Of a stretch of 64,000 nt of DNA, positions 36,827 to 44,124 are shown in pieces; the stretch's first letter is position 1, and each line of letters begins with the position of its first letter. Both the position numbers and the translations under genes were made by a program. Below the pieces are notes generated by a model. It had not been told where the DNA came from and did not search any database. It saw nothing but the letters and a program-made list of their open reading frames with translations. Source of the stretch: JAVKFY01 sp040223615 (GTDB taxonomy: Bacteria; Pseudomonadota; Alphaproteobacteria; GCA-2731375); contig JAVKFY010000069.1 of NCBI GenBank assembly GCA_040223615.1, forward strand, positions 88,102 to 152,101, read 5' to 3'.

Positions 36827-37799
36827 CGCCATCGCCGGCGCCCTGGTCGCGCTGCTGGCCTGGCTGCCGGCGGCGGCACAGGTCAATGTCGACGACCGGC
36901 TGAACGCCGTCGTCGCGATCGAGGCGGAAATCCCGTCCGACGCCCGCACCGCGCGGACGCTCGGCACCGAGCGCGCCGGCAACGGCGTGGTGATCGCCGA
37001 CGGCGAGCTGGTGCTGACCATCGGCTATCTGGTGCTGGAGGCCTATTCAGTCCTGCTGCGGACCAACGACGGTCGCGCGCTGCCGGCGGAGATCCTGGGC
37101 TACGACTACGACACCGGCTTCGGGCTGTTGCGCCCGGCGGCGCCGCTGAAGCTGACGCCGATCCCGTTCGGCCGCTCCGCCGACGTGGCCGAGGGCGCGC
37201 CGGTGCTGATCGTCGGGTCCGGCGGCGCCGCGCAAGCCATCGCCGGTCAGGTCACCTCGCGGCGCGAGTTCGCCGGCTACTGGGAGTACCTGCTGGACAA
37301 CGCGCTCTACGCCTCGCCGCCGCACCCGAACTGGGGCGGCACCGCCCTGCTCGACGGCGACGGTGCCTTGATCGGCATCGGCTCGCTGTTCGTGCCCGAC
37401 GCCCGGCACGGCGGCCGGCCGCTGCCCGGCAACATGTTCGTGCCGATCGACCTGGCGCTGCCGCTGATCGACGAGGTTCGCCGCACCGGCAAGCTGACGC
37501 CGAAACGTGCCCGTCCCTGGCTCGGCATGTATTCGGTGGAATCGCGAGGCCGCGTCGTCGTCGCCCGCGTCGCCGAGGGTGGCCCGGCGGCCAAGGCCGG
37601 AATCGCCGCCGGCGATGTGGTGACCGCCGTCGCCGGCGCGCGCGTCGCCTCCATCGCCGACATGTACCGGCGCATCTGGTCGCTGGGCCAGCCGGGCGCG
37701 GCGGTGCCATTGTCGCTCGCCCGCGACGGCGCCACGCGGCAGCTCACCGTGCGCTCCGGCGACCGCTACGACTACCTGAAGCTCGACCCGACGTTCTGA
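36801..37799 (+). CDS. S1C/DegP-like serine protease homologue without catalytic triad, with PDZ domain
   Basis: A 332-residue exported protein: signal peptide (ALVALLAWLPAAAQ), trypsin-like fold, then a PDZ domain (RPWLGMYSVESRGRVVVARV, GGPAAKAGIAAGDVVTAVAG). Aligned to DegP-type proteases, the catalytic His falls at Tyr76 (VLTIGYLV), the Asp at Gly106 (DYDTGFGLL) and the Ser at Trp178 (PNWGGTALL). It is thus a pseudoprotease, probably a periplasmic binding or sensing protein. GTG 36801 is the only plausible start and overlaps the cyclase gene, so translational coupling is likely; it may report envelope state to the CHASE2 cyclase (inferred). Confidence 0.85.
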   Translation: MSLSPRRNSAIAGALVALLAWLPAAAQVNVDDRLNAVVAIEAEIPSDARTARTLGTERAGNGVVIADGELVLTIGYLVLEAYSVLLRTNDGRALPAEILGYDYDTGFGLLRPAAPLKLTPIPFGRSADVAEGAPVLIVGSGGAAQAIAGQVTSRREFAGYWEYLLDNALYASPPHPNWGGTALLDGDGALIGIGSLFVPDARHGGRPLPGNMFVPIDLALPLIDEVRRTGKLTPKRARPWLGMYSVESRGRVVVARVAEGGPAAKAGIAAGDVVTAVAGARVASIADMYRRIWSLGQPGAAVPLSLARDGATRQLTVRSGDRYDYLKLDPTF

Positions 37800-37890
37800 T
37801 TTTGGCGCGCGCGCCCTTGCGGCGCCTTCGTGCGGCTTGGTACACCTTTGTCGGGGCACGTGACGTCGGTTGGGGGACAGGAGACGGGCC

Positions 37891-38532
37891 ATGTTCGTGA
37901 GTCGCCGGGCGCTGATCTGGGGCGCAGTCGGCACAGTATTGTGTCCAGCACTGCTGCGCTCGCCGCCGGCCGGTGCCGCGGTCCCGATGAACGTCGTGGT
38001 CGAGGCGCAAGCATTCATCACCGAGCTCGCCAACAATGCGATCGGGTTGCTGCAGCGTACCGACATCAGTCTGGAACAGCGCGAGACCGAGTTCCGCAAA
38101 CTGCTGTCGCACGGCTTCGCCATGGAGTTCATCGGCCGCTTCGTGCTGGGCCGCGCCTGGCGCACCGCGACGCCGGAGCAGCAGCAGGACTATCTCGCAG
38201 TATTCACCGAGTACGTGCTGAAAACCTATTCGCGCCGCCTGGGCGGCTATTCCGGCGAGCAGTTCAACGTTACCGGGGCGCGGGCGGCCGGCAAGAAGGA
38301 CGTTCTGGTGCAAACCCGCATCGACCGGCCCTCGGCGGCGGCGATCGTCGCCGACTGGCGCGTGCGCCAGTTCGACGGCCAGTACAAGATTATCGACATC
38401 GCCGTTGAGGGCGTGTCGATGGCGGTCACGCAGCGTTCCGAATTCGCCGCCGTGGTCAGCCGCAACGGTCTGGACGGCCTGGTGCAGGCGTTGCGCGCCC
38501 GCACCCAGCGGTTCCCGGCCGCCTCGTCCTGA
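37891..38532 (+). CDS. mlaC: Periplasmic phospholipid carrier MlaC family protein
   Basis: A 213-residue protein with a signal peptide (SRRALIWGAVGTVLCPALL, possibly Tat-like SRRAL) and the MlaC/Tgt2 fold: ISLEQRETEFRKLLSHGFAMEFIGRFVLG, YLAVFTEYVLKTYSRRLGGYSGEQF, DWRVRQFDGQYKIIDIAVEGVSM. MlaC shuttles phospholipids between MlaA at the outer membrane and MlaFEDB at the inner membrane. It sits 15 kb from the mlaEFD operon but two genes before mlaA. GGAGAC precedes ATG 37891. Confidence 0.93.
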   Translation: MFVSRRALIWGAVGTVLCPALLRSPPAGAAVPMNVVVEAQAFITELANNAIGLLQRTDISLEQRETEFRKLLSHGFAMEFIGRFVLGRAWRTATPEQQQDYLAVFTEYVLKTYSRRLGGYSGEQFNVTGARAAGKKDVLVQTRIDRPSAAAIVADWRVRQFDGQYKIIDIAVEGVSMAVTQRSEFAAVVSRNGLDGLVQALRARTQRFPAASS

Positions 38533-38539
38533 CGGAGCG

Positions 38540-39364
38540 ATGGACATGATCTCGACTCGCCGCATGACCAACTTCCTGGCCGCCCTGGGCATCGCCGCCG
38601 GCGTGGCATTGCCGGCCCTCGCGGCTGACTTCGAGGCCGGTTACGCCGCCTACCAGCGCGGTGATTTCGCCGCCGCCCTGGCCGAATGGAAGCCGCTGGC
38701 CGAGTCCGGCGACGCTAAGGCGCAATACAACCTCGGCGTGATGTACGACGAGGGCAAGGGCGTGCGCTCCGACCGCGAGCAGACCATCGCCTGGTGGGAG
38801 AAGGCCGCGTCGCAGAACATGCCGCTGGCGCTGCACAACCTCGCCCACCTCTATCTCAGCGTCGAAGGCGGCCCGCCGGACTACGACAAGGCCCGCGGGC
38901 TGCTGGAGAAATCCTCCTCGCTGGGCCTGGTGCGTTCGCAGTACACGCTCGGCAAGATGTACGAGTACGGGCTCGGCCTCGACAGGAGCGATACCAAGGC
39001 GATCGAGCTCTACAAGATGGCCGCCGAGCAGGGCTACGACCGGGCGCAGTACAACCTTGGCAAGATGTATCGCGACGGCCGTGGCGTGCAGCAGGACTCG
39101 GTGCGCGCCGTGCGTTGGTTCCGCGCCGCCGCCGAGCAGGGCTACGCCAAGGCGCAGAGCCACCTTGGTCGCCGCCTGGCCAAGGGCGATGGTGTCGGCC
39201 GCGACGACGTCGAAGCCTACAAGTGGACTGCGCTGGCCGCCGAACAGGGGCACCGCGTCGCGCGCGCGAACCTGGACGCCCTGAAGGCCCGCATGTCGTC
39301 GGAGGACATCGCTGAGGGCGAGCGGCTGAAGACGGCGTTCCGCCCGACCAAGGCCGTGCGCTAG
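38540..39364 (+). CDS. Exported Sel1-repeat protein
   Basis: A 274-residue protein with a signal peptide (ALGIAAGVALPALA) and about six Sel1-like TPR repeats: GDAKAQYNLGVMYDEGKGV, LVRSQYTLGKMYEYGLGL, YDRAQYNLGKMYRDGRGV, YAKAQSHLGRRLAKGDGV and others. Sel1 repeats form a protein-protein interaction solenoid; in the periplasm they often aid envelope assembly. The ATG at 38540 follows ACGGAG, 7 bases after the mlaC stop, and mlaA begins 8 bases after its end. Co-operonic placement suggests it helps the MlaC-MlaA lipid pathway. Confidence 0.92.
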   Translation: MDMISTRRMTNFLAALGIAAGVALPALAADFEAGYAAYQRGDFAAALAEWKPLAESGDAKAQYNLGVMYDEGKGVRSDREQTIAWWEKAASQNMPLALHNLAHLYLSVEGGPPDYDKARGLLEKSSSLGLVRSQYTLGKMYEYGLGLDRSDTKAIELYKMAAEQGYDRAQYNLGKMYRDGRGVQQDSVRAVRWFRAAAEQGYAKAQSHLGRRLAKGDGVGRDDVEAYKWTALAAEQGHRVARANLDALKARMSSEDIAEGERLKTAFRPTKAVR

Positions 39365-39372
39365 CACCGAGG

Positions 39373-40767
39373 ATGCTTCCCGCCCGCCGCCTCGGCCCTG
39401 GCCTGTGGGTAGCGGCGGCGCTGCTGACGACGCCGGCGGCGGCGCAGGGCAATGCCGAGGCCGCCGGCCTCAGCGCGCAGGTGATCGCCGCCATCGCCGC
39501 CGATCCAGGCCAGGTCCAGCCGGCGGTTGCCGCCGCTGTGGCCGCCGCGCCGGACCAGGCCGACGCCATCGTCGTCCGGGTCAGCCGGGCGTTTCCCTAC
39601 CACGCCGCCAGCATCGCCGCCGCGGCCGGCCGGCCGGTCCCGCCATCGACGGTGGCCTACGCGCCGGCCCTGCCACCTGCGCCGGTGCCGCCGACACGCA
39701 GCTACCGCGCACCGGCCCCGCCATCCATTGGCGGTGTCGGCGAGGCGCAGGCCATCGCCGCCATCGCGGTCAATCCGGCCGGTCTGGAACAGATCGTTGC
39801 CAGCGCGGTGGCGCGGGCGCCAGACCGCAAGCCGCAGCTCGTCGCCGCGCTCGCGCGCGCCTACCCGCTATTCGCCGGCCGCATCGCCGCCGCCGCCGAG
39901 GGCGCCCGCGCCATCCCGCCGCCGGCGCCCGTCGCAGCATCGCGCGCCGCCACGGCCCCGCAGGTCGCCGCCGCCAGCCCGCCACCGCCTCCCTCTCGGT
40001 CCGCGGCCGACGACGCCGAGGACGATCCTTTCGCCGACATCGAGGCCGACGCCGGCCCGATGACGCCGCCGGGACAGGAGACCGTCGACGACCCGCTGGA
40101 AGACCTGAACCGGACCATCCTCAGCTTCAACGACGGCATCGACACGGTGCTGTTCCGGCCGATCGCCTGGACCTACAACGCGCTGGTGCCCGATGTCGTG
40201 ATCGCCGCCATCGGCCGCGCCTTCAAGAATCTGCGCGCGCCGGTGCTGCTGGCCAACGACCTGCTGCAGGCCGACTTGGAAGACGCCGCGGTGACCACCG
40301 GTCGATTCGTGGTCAACTCGACCGCCGGCGTGCTCGGCCTGTTCGACGTCGCGGAGAGCATCGGCCTGCCGGCGCACCATGCCGACTTCGGCCAAACCTT
40401 GCACAGCTACGGCGTCGGCCCCGGCGCCTACGTGATGCTGCCGCTGCTCGGCCCCAGCACGCTGCGCGACGGCCTCGGGCGCGGCGTCGACGTGCTGCTC
40501 GACCCGCTGACCTGGCTGGTGCCCAGGCCGGAGAGCTTCTACGTGCTGGGCGCGGAGACGGTGGTGAAGCGCGAGGCGCTGCTGGAACCGATCGACGAGC
40601 TCAAGGCCTCGGCGATCGACTACTACAGCGCGCTGCGCAGCACCTATTACCAGGCCCGCGCGGTCGAGTTGCGCAAGGGCCGGCCCGGCCTCGATACCGG
40701 CGACCCGACATCGGGCCCGGCGCCCGCCGGCAAGGACGCCGACGCGCTGTTCGACGACGCCGAGTAA
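39373..40767 (+). CDS. mlaA: MlaA (VacJ) family protein with an N-terminal repeat extension
   Basis: A 464-residue protein. Residues about 239-460 are MlaA: DPLEDLNRTILSFNDGIDTV, VVNSTAGVLGLFDVAESIGL, DFGQTLHSYGVGPGAYVMLP, LLGPSTLRDGLG. MlaA removes misplaced phospholipids from the outer leaflet of the outer membrane. Unlike usual MlaA it has no lipobox cysteine; a plain signal peptide ends near TTPAAA. Before the domain lie two copies of a ~50-residue helical module (35-85 and 125-177: AAIAxxPxxx...AxAxAPDxxxxxVxxxxRAxP) joined by Pro-rich linkers. The extension may provide a different outer-membrane or partner contact. Confidence 0.92.
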   Translation: MLPARRLGPGLWVAAALLTTPAAAQGNAEAAGLSAQVIAAIAADPGQVQPAVAAAVAAAPDQADAIVVRVSRAFPYHAASIAAAAGRPVPPSTVAYAPALPPAPVPPTRSYRAPAPPSIGGVGEAQAIAAIAVNPAGLEQIVASAVARAPDRKPQLVAALARAYPLFAGRIAAAAEGARAIPPPAPVAASRAATAPQVAAASPPPPPSRSAADDAEDDPFADIEADAGPMTPPGQETVDDPLEDLNRTILSFNDGIDTVLFRPIAWTYNALVPDVVIAAIGRAFKNLRAPVLLANDLLQADLEDAAVTTGRFVVNSTAGVLGLFDVAESIGLPAHHADFGQTLHSYGVGPGAYVMLPLLGPSTLRDGLGRGVDVLLDPLTWLVPRPESFYVLGAETVVKREALLEPIDELKASAIDYYSALRSTYYQARAVELRKGRPGLDTGDPTSGPAPAGKDADALFDDAE

Positions 40768-40814
40768 CCCTAAGATCGCCGGCAGCACCGGCAACATCCG
40801 AAAGACGCCCGCTT

Positions 40815-41810
40815 ATGATCGAGAAGCCCTACGTCATCTTCCTGGGCGACGCCCCGGATCAGCTCGCCGCCAAGACCGGCCAGGGCATCGCCGACTGGCG
40901 CGCCGACTGGTGTGTCGGCCAGATCCGCCTGGACGGTTGCCAGGCCGATACCGGGCTGGAGGACATCAGCCTGGAGCAAGCCATCGAGCGCGGCGCCAAG
41001 ACGCTGGTCATCGGCGTGGTCAACTCCGGCGGCTTCATGCCGGAGAGCTGGACCCTGACGCTGACCGCCGCGCTGGCCGGCGGCATGGACATCGCCAACG
41101 GCCTGCACACCCGCCTGCAGGACTTCCCCGAGATCGACGCGGCGGCGACCAGGCATGGCCGCACGCTGCACAACATCCGCCACTCGACGCAGAAATTCGC
41201 CACCGGCAAGGGCCACAAGCGCGCTGGCAAGCGTGTGCTGACGGTCGGCACCGACTGCTCGTGCGGCAAGAAGTACACCGCGCTGGCGCTGGAGAAGGAG
41301 ATGCGCGCGCGCGGCTGGGACGCGGATTTCCGCGCCACCGGCCAGACCGGCGTGCTGATCGCCGAGCGCGGCGTCGCCATCGACGCGGTGATCGCCGACT
41401 TCATCTCCGGCGCCGTGGAGTGGCTGGCGCCGGAGGCCGCGCCCGACCACTGGGACAGCATCGAGGGCCAGGGCTCGCTGTTCCATGCCGCCTTCGCCGG
41501 CGTCACGGTCGGCCTGATCCACGGCGCCCAGCCCGACGCCATGGTGCTGTGCCACGAACCGACCCGGAAGCACATGCGCGGCCTGCCGCACATGCCGATC
41601 CCCGATCTCGGCGCCTGCATCCCGGCCTACGAGCAGATCGCGCGCCTGACCAACCCGGCGGCCCGCGTCGTCGGCATCTCGGTCAATACCCAGGCGCTGG
41701 GCGAGACCGATGCCGAGAAATACCTGAAAGACACCGAGTACAGGTACGGCCTGCCCGCCACCGACCCGATCCGCCTTGGCGTCGGCGCCATCGTCGACCG
41801 GTTGGGCTAG
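40815..41810 (+). CDS. dgcN: DgcN-type N-acetyltransferase (DUF1611), D-glutamate catabolism
   Basis: A 331-residue DUF1611 protein. A P-loop-like GTDCSCGKKYT (about 145-155) precedes GWDADFRATGQTGVLIAERG, GLIHGAQPDAMVLCHEPTR and VGISVNTQALGE, the family core. DgcN enzymes acetylate D-glutamate to N-acetyl-D-glutamate, which the partner DgcA racemises to the L-form for normal glutamate metabolism. Many databases still label the family as a NAD-dependent epimerase. The dgcA-like gene follows after 2 bases, which strongly supports the assignment. Confidence 0.9.
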   Translation: MIEKPYVIFLGDAPDQLAAKTGQGIADWRADWCVGQIRLDGCQADTGLEDISLEQAIERGAKTLVIGVVNSGGFMPESWTLTLTAALAGGMDIANGLHTRLQDFPEIDAAATRHGRTLHNIRHSTQKFATGKGHKRAGKRVLTVGTDCSCGKKYTALALEKEMRARGWDADFRATGQTGVLIAERGVAIDAVIADFISGAVEWLAPEAAPDHWDSIEGQGSLFHAAFAGVTVGLIHGAQPDAMVLCHEPTRKHMRGLPHMPIPDLGACIPAYEQIARLTNPAARVVGISVNTQALGETDAEKYLKDTEYRYGLPATDPIRLGVGAIVDRLG

Positions 41811-41812
41811 CG

Positions 41813-42796
41813 ATGCCGGAGATGCAGGCGGTGCACGAGGTGTTCCCGATCCGGGGCACCTTCACCATCTCGCGCGGCTCGAAGACCGAGGCCCACGTAG
41901 TCGTCGTCACCTTGCGCGACGGCGACACGGTCGGCCGCGGCGAATGCCTGCCCTATCCGCGCTACGACGAGACCATCGCCTCGGTCATGACCGAACTCGA
42001 GGCGGCGCGCGCCGCTATCGAGGCCGGTATCGACCGCGAGGGCCTGTTGCAGTACATGCCGGCCGGCGCGGCGCGCAACGCCGTCGACTGCGCCTTGTGG
42101 GATCTGGAGGCGAAGCAGACCGGCAAACGCGCCTGGGAACTGGCCGGCCTGCCGGAACCGTACGGCGTGACCACCGCCTACACGCTGAGCCTGGCGCCGC
42201 CGGCGCGGATGGCCGAGGCGGCGCGGGAGTCCGCCGACAAGGCGCTGCTGAAGCTGAAGCTGGCCGGCGACGACCTGGACGTCGAGCGGGTCGCGGCGGT
42301 ACGTCAGGCCGCGCCGCAGGCCGCGCTGATCGTCGATGCCAACGAAGGCTGGGCCGCCGCCGACACCGCCGACCTGCTGAAGGAGATGGCCCGGCTCGGC
42401 GTCGCCCTGGTGGAGCAGCCGCTGCCGGCCGACGACGACGCGGCGCTGGCCGACATCGAACGCGCGGTTCCGGTGTGCGCGGACGAAAGTTGTCACACCC
42501 GTGACAAACTCGACCTTCTGGTTGCCCGCTACGATGCCATCAACATCAAGCTCGACAAGACCGGGGGCCTGACCGAGGCGCTGGCGCTGGCGCGGGCGGC
42601 TCGGGAATCCGGCCTGACCCGCATGGTCGGCTGCATGCTGGCGACGTCGCTGTCGATGGCCCCGGCGCTGCTGCTGGCCCCCGGCGCCGCCTTCGTCGAC
42701 CTCGACGGCCCGCTTTTGCTGGCCCGGGACCGCGCCGCCGGCCTGTCTTATCAGGGTTCGTTGATTGGATCGCTGGAACCGGAGCTCTGGGGCTAA
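41813..42796 (+). CDS. dgcA: DgcA-type N-acetyl-D-glutamate racemase (enolase superfamily)
   Basis: A 327-residue muconate-lactonising-subgroup enolase-fold enzyme. The KxK base motif is in LLKLKLAGDD, metal ligands are in IVDANEGW, LVEQPLP and CADESCH, and the second base in NIKLDKTGG. Sequence alone also fits an L-Ala-D/L-Glu (dipeptide) epimerase; the pairing with the DUF1611 gene favours N-acetyl-D-glutamate racemase. An alternative ATG lies at 41822. Last gene of a two-gene unit. Confidence 0.9.
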   Translation: MPEMQAVHEVFPIRGTFTISRGSKTEAHVVVVTLRDGDTVGRGECLPYPRYDETIASVMTELEAARAAIEAGIDREGLLQYMPAGAARNAVDCALWDLEAKQTGKRAWELAGLPEPYGVTTAYTLSLAPPARMAEAARESADKALLKLKLAGDDLDVERVAAVRQAAPQAALIVDANEGWAAADTADLLKEMARLGVALVEQPLPADDDAALADIERAVPVCADESCHTRDKLDLLVARYDAINIKLDKTGGLTEALALARAARESGLTRMVGCMLATSLSMAPALLLAPGAAFVDLDGPLLLARDRAAGLSYQGSLIGSLEPELWG

Positions 42797-42936
42797 CCCG
42801 CGGTCAGTAAAGATTGTGTAATCGCCAATCTGCCAAGTCGAGCCAGCGCCACAATCCAACAAGAACTCCGATGATTCGCAAGCGATGTAGATGATTCACT
42901 AGGCGGCGAGCTTGAGCCCGCGCACAAAGCCAAGTG

Positions 42937-42952
42937 TTTACCAAATCTTAAC
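42937..42952 (+). promoter_or_regulatory. CtrA-like site upstream of the Flp pilin gene
   Basis: TTTA-N7-TTAAC differs by one base from the CtrA consensus TTAA-N7-TTAAC. pilA of Caulobacter, the same pilin type, is CtrA-activated. The centre is about 75 bases upstream of the predicted transcription start. Match seen; binding inferred. Confidence 0.4.
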
Positions 42953-42967
42953 TGTAAGCGGTTGACA

Positions 42968-42987
42968 TATGTGACCGTAGTCACTTG
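42968..42987. promoter_or_regulatory. CRP-like site at the Flp pilin promoter
   Basis: TGTGA-N6-TCACT (42970-42985) sits in an inverted repeat GTGAC-CGTA-GTCAC and matches the CRP consensus in all but the final base. Its centre (about 42977.5) lies 42 bases upstream of the start expected from the -10 TATATT at 43008-43013, the classical class II activation position. Confidence 0.5.
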
Positions 42988-43013
42988 TTTGGCAACTGGT
43001 CGGTGGCTATATT
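42985..43013 (+). promoter_or_regulatory. Sigma-70-like promoter of the Flp pilin gene
   Basis: A weak -35 TTGTTT (42985-42990) and a good -10 TATATT (43008-43013) are 17 bases apart. The poor -35 abutting a CRP-like site fits an activator-dependent promoter. Confidence 0.45.
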
Positions 43014-43113
43014 TCGCTCAGCCGCTGATTGGCTGGCACGCGAATGTGGCCTGCGAAATGTCAGACGGTGCACCACTGCTGCTACGGTCTGGTGAAACAA
43101 AGGAGAACTTTTG

Positions 43114-43329
43114 ATGCTGCCAATGATCACAAAGGCACAGTGCACGTGGTACCGCGCCAAGAGCCGTGTGCAAGCCTACCTCAAGGATTCCGAAGGCGCG
43201 ACCGCGATCGAGTACGGCCTGATCGCCGCCGGCATCGCGGTGGCGATTATCGCCGCCGTGTTCGCCCTGGGCGATACGATCAGCAACTTCTTCAATAGCA
43301 TCGGCGACAACCTGTCGAACGCTTCCTGA
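43114..43329 (+). CDS. flp: Flp/Fap-type pilin subunit
   Basis: A 71-residue type IVb pilin. The prepilin cleavage motif is in SEGATAIEYGLIAAGIAVAI, with the conserved Glu-Tyr pair after the cleaved glycine, followed by the hydrophobic helix and a short SxxFFNSIGDNLSNAS tail. The leader (MLPMITKAQCTWYRAKSRVQAYLKD) is rather long. It is the main structural subunit of the Tad pilus, processed by CpaA and exported by the proteins encoded downstream. AGGAGA ends 7 bases before the ATG at 43114. A strong hairpin after the gene should let it be expressed above the rest of the locus. Confidence 0.95.
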   Translation: MLPMITKAQCTWYRAKSRVQAYLKDSEGATAIEYGLIAAGIAVAIIAAVFALGDTISNFFNSIGDNLSNAS

Positions 43330-43383
43330 TTGCCGATCGCGACTGTCGCGTGTGCGATGACTAGATCGCCACGCCGTTACGAC

Positions 43384-43418
43384 GAGGGCGCGCCCAATGG
43401 GCGCGCCCTCTGCGTTTG
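43384..43418 (+). terminator. Strong hairpin terminator between flp and cpaA
   Basis: GAGGGCGCGCCC and GGGCGCGCCCTC (43384-43410) form a perfect 12-base stem with an AAT loop, followed by TGCGTTTG. The T-run is short, so it may act as an attenuator that lowers cpaA expression relative to flp, or protect the flp mRNA 3' end. Confidence 0.65.
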
Positions 43419-43448
43419 TCCGGACCGGCCCGGCCGTGGCCCGCGCGC

Positions 43449-43949
43449 ATGACACCGCAGCCCGTCGTCTGGCTGTTGCCGGCCTTGCTGCTGCTGGCCG
43501 CCGGCTGGGACCTGTGGCGCATGCAGATCCCGAACACGCTATGCGCGCTGATGGCGGCCGGTTTCGTCGCTGCCGCGCTGCTCGCCGGGCTGCCCTGGCC
43601 GGCGCTGCTGATCCAGCTCGGCATCGGCCTGGCGACGCTGGCGGTCACCGTCGTGCTGTTCGCCTTCCGGCTGTTCGGCGGCGGCGATGGCAAGCTGCTT
43701 GCGGCCACGGTGATGTGGTACGCACCGTCCGCCTTGCCGCTGCTGTTCCTGGCGATGGCGCTGATCGGCGGCGCCCTGGCTTTACTGTTTCTCTTGCTGC
43801 GGCGCCGGCCGCTGTCGCCGGCCTTGGCGCGCCAGCCCTGGCTGTCGCGCCTGCTGCGGCGCGACGCCGGCATCCCCTATGCGCCGGCGATCGCCGGCGG
43901 CGCCTTGATCGCGCTGCCCGACCTCGCCTGGCGCGTGACGATACTGTGA
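43449..43949 (+). CDS. cpaA: Prepilin peptidase CpaA/TadV
   Basis: A 166-residue membrane aspartic protease of the short TadV type. The two catalytic aspartates lie in WDLWRMQIPN and in FGGGDGKLLAA. It has about four membrane helices and removes the Flp leader peptide. ATG 43449 begins directly at the first membrane segment; a longer frame to 43416 has no good start. Confidence 0.92.
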   Translation: MTPQPVVWLLPALLLLAAGWDLWRMQIPNTLCALMAAGFVAAALLAGLPWPALLIQLGIGLATLAVTVVLFAFRLFGGGDGKLLAATVMWYAPSALPLLFLAMALIGGALALLFLLLRRRPLSPALARQPWLSRLLRRDAGIPYAPAIAGGALIALPDLAWRVTIL

Positions 43950-43995
43950 CCAAAGTACGAATCAGCATAGATTCGCGGTCGCTTTTAAACTCAAC

Positions 43996-44014
43996 CTTAA
44001 CCACTTGGGTTAAG
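43996..44014. promoter_or_regulatory. Inverted repeat upstream of cpaB
   Basis: CTTAACC-N5-GGTTAAG has perfect 7-base arms and is centred about 58 bases before the expected cpaB transcription start. Its TTAACC half-sites resemble CtrA half-sites but not with CtrA spacing (9 instead of 7 between the TTAA pairs), so the binding protein is unknown. Confidence 0.4.
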
Positions 44015-44026
44015 TGTCTGATGTTG

Positions 44027-44056
44027 TTGACGCCGGTAAGGTTAACGTCGCATAAT
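44027..44056 (+). promoter_or_regulatory. Sigma-70-like promoter upstream of cpaB
   Basis: TTGACG (44027-44032) and CATAAT (44051-44056) are 18 bases apart, about 70 bases before the cpaB start codon. It would drive cpaB-C-D-E-F-tadB-tadC. Confidence 0.5.
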
Positions 44057-44124
44057 GTGTCGTTACCCTGGTTCACGTGTGTGAGCCGCGTGAAACCGGC
44101 TTGTGTGGGAATGGGAGCGCCGAG

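Larger units (their letters stand above)
42797..43113. other. Intergenic regulatory region upstream of the Flp pilin gene
   Basis: No gene is seen in these 317 bases, which are less GC-rich than their surroundings. They hold a CtrA-like motif, a CRP-like palindrome, a sigma-70-like promoter and about 90 bases of leader ending in AGGAGA. No terminator for dgcA could be made out. Confidence 0.6.

Noticed and set aside
43028..43046. Possible sigma-54 promoter (TGGCACG) in the flp leader
   Set aside because: The position 10 bases after GG holds TG instead of GC, so the -12 element is missing.
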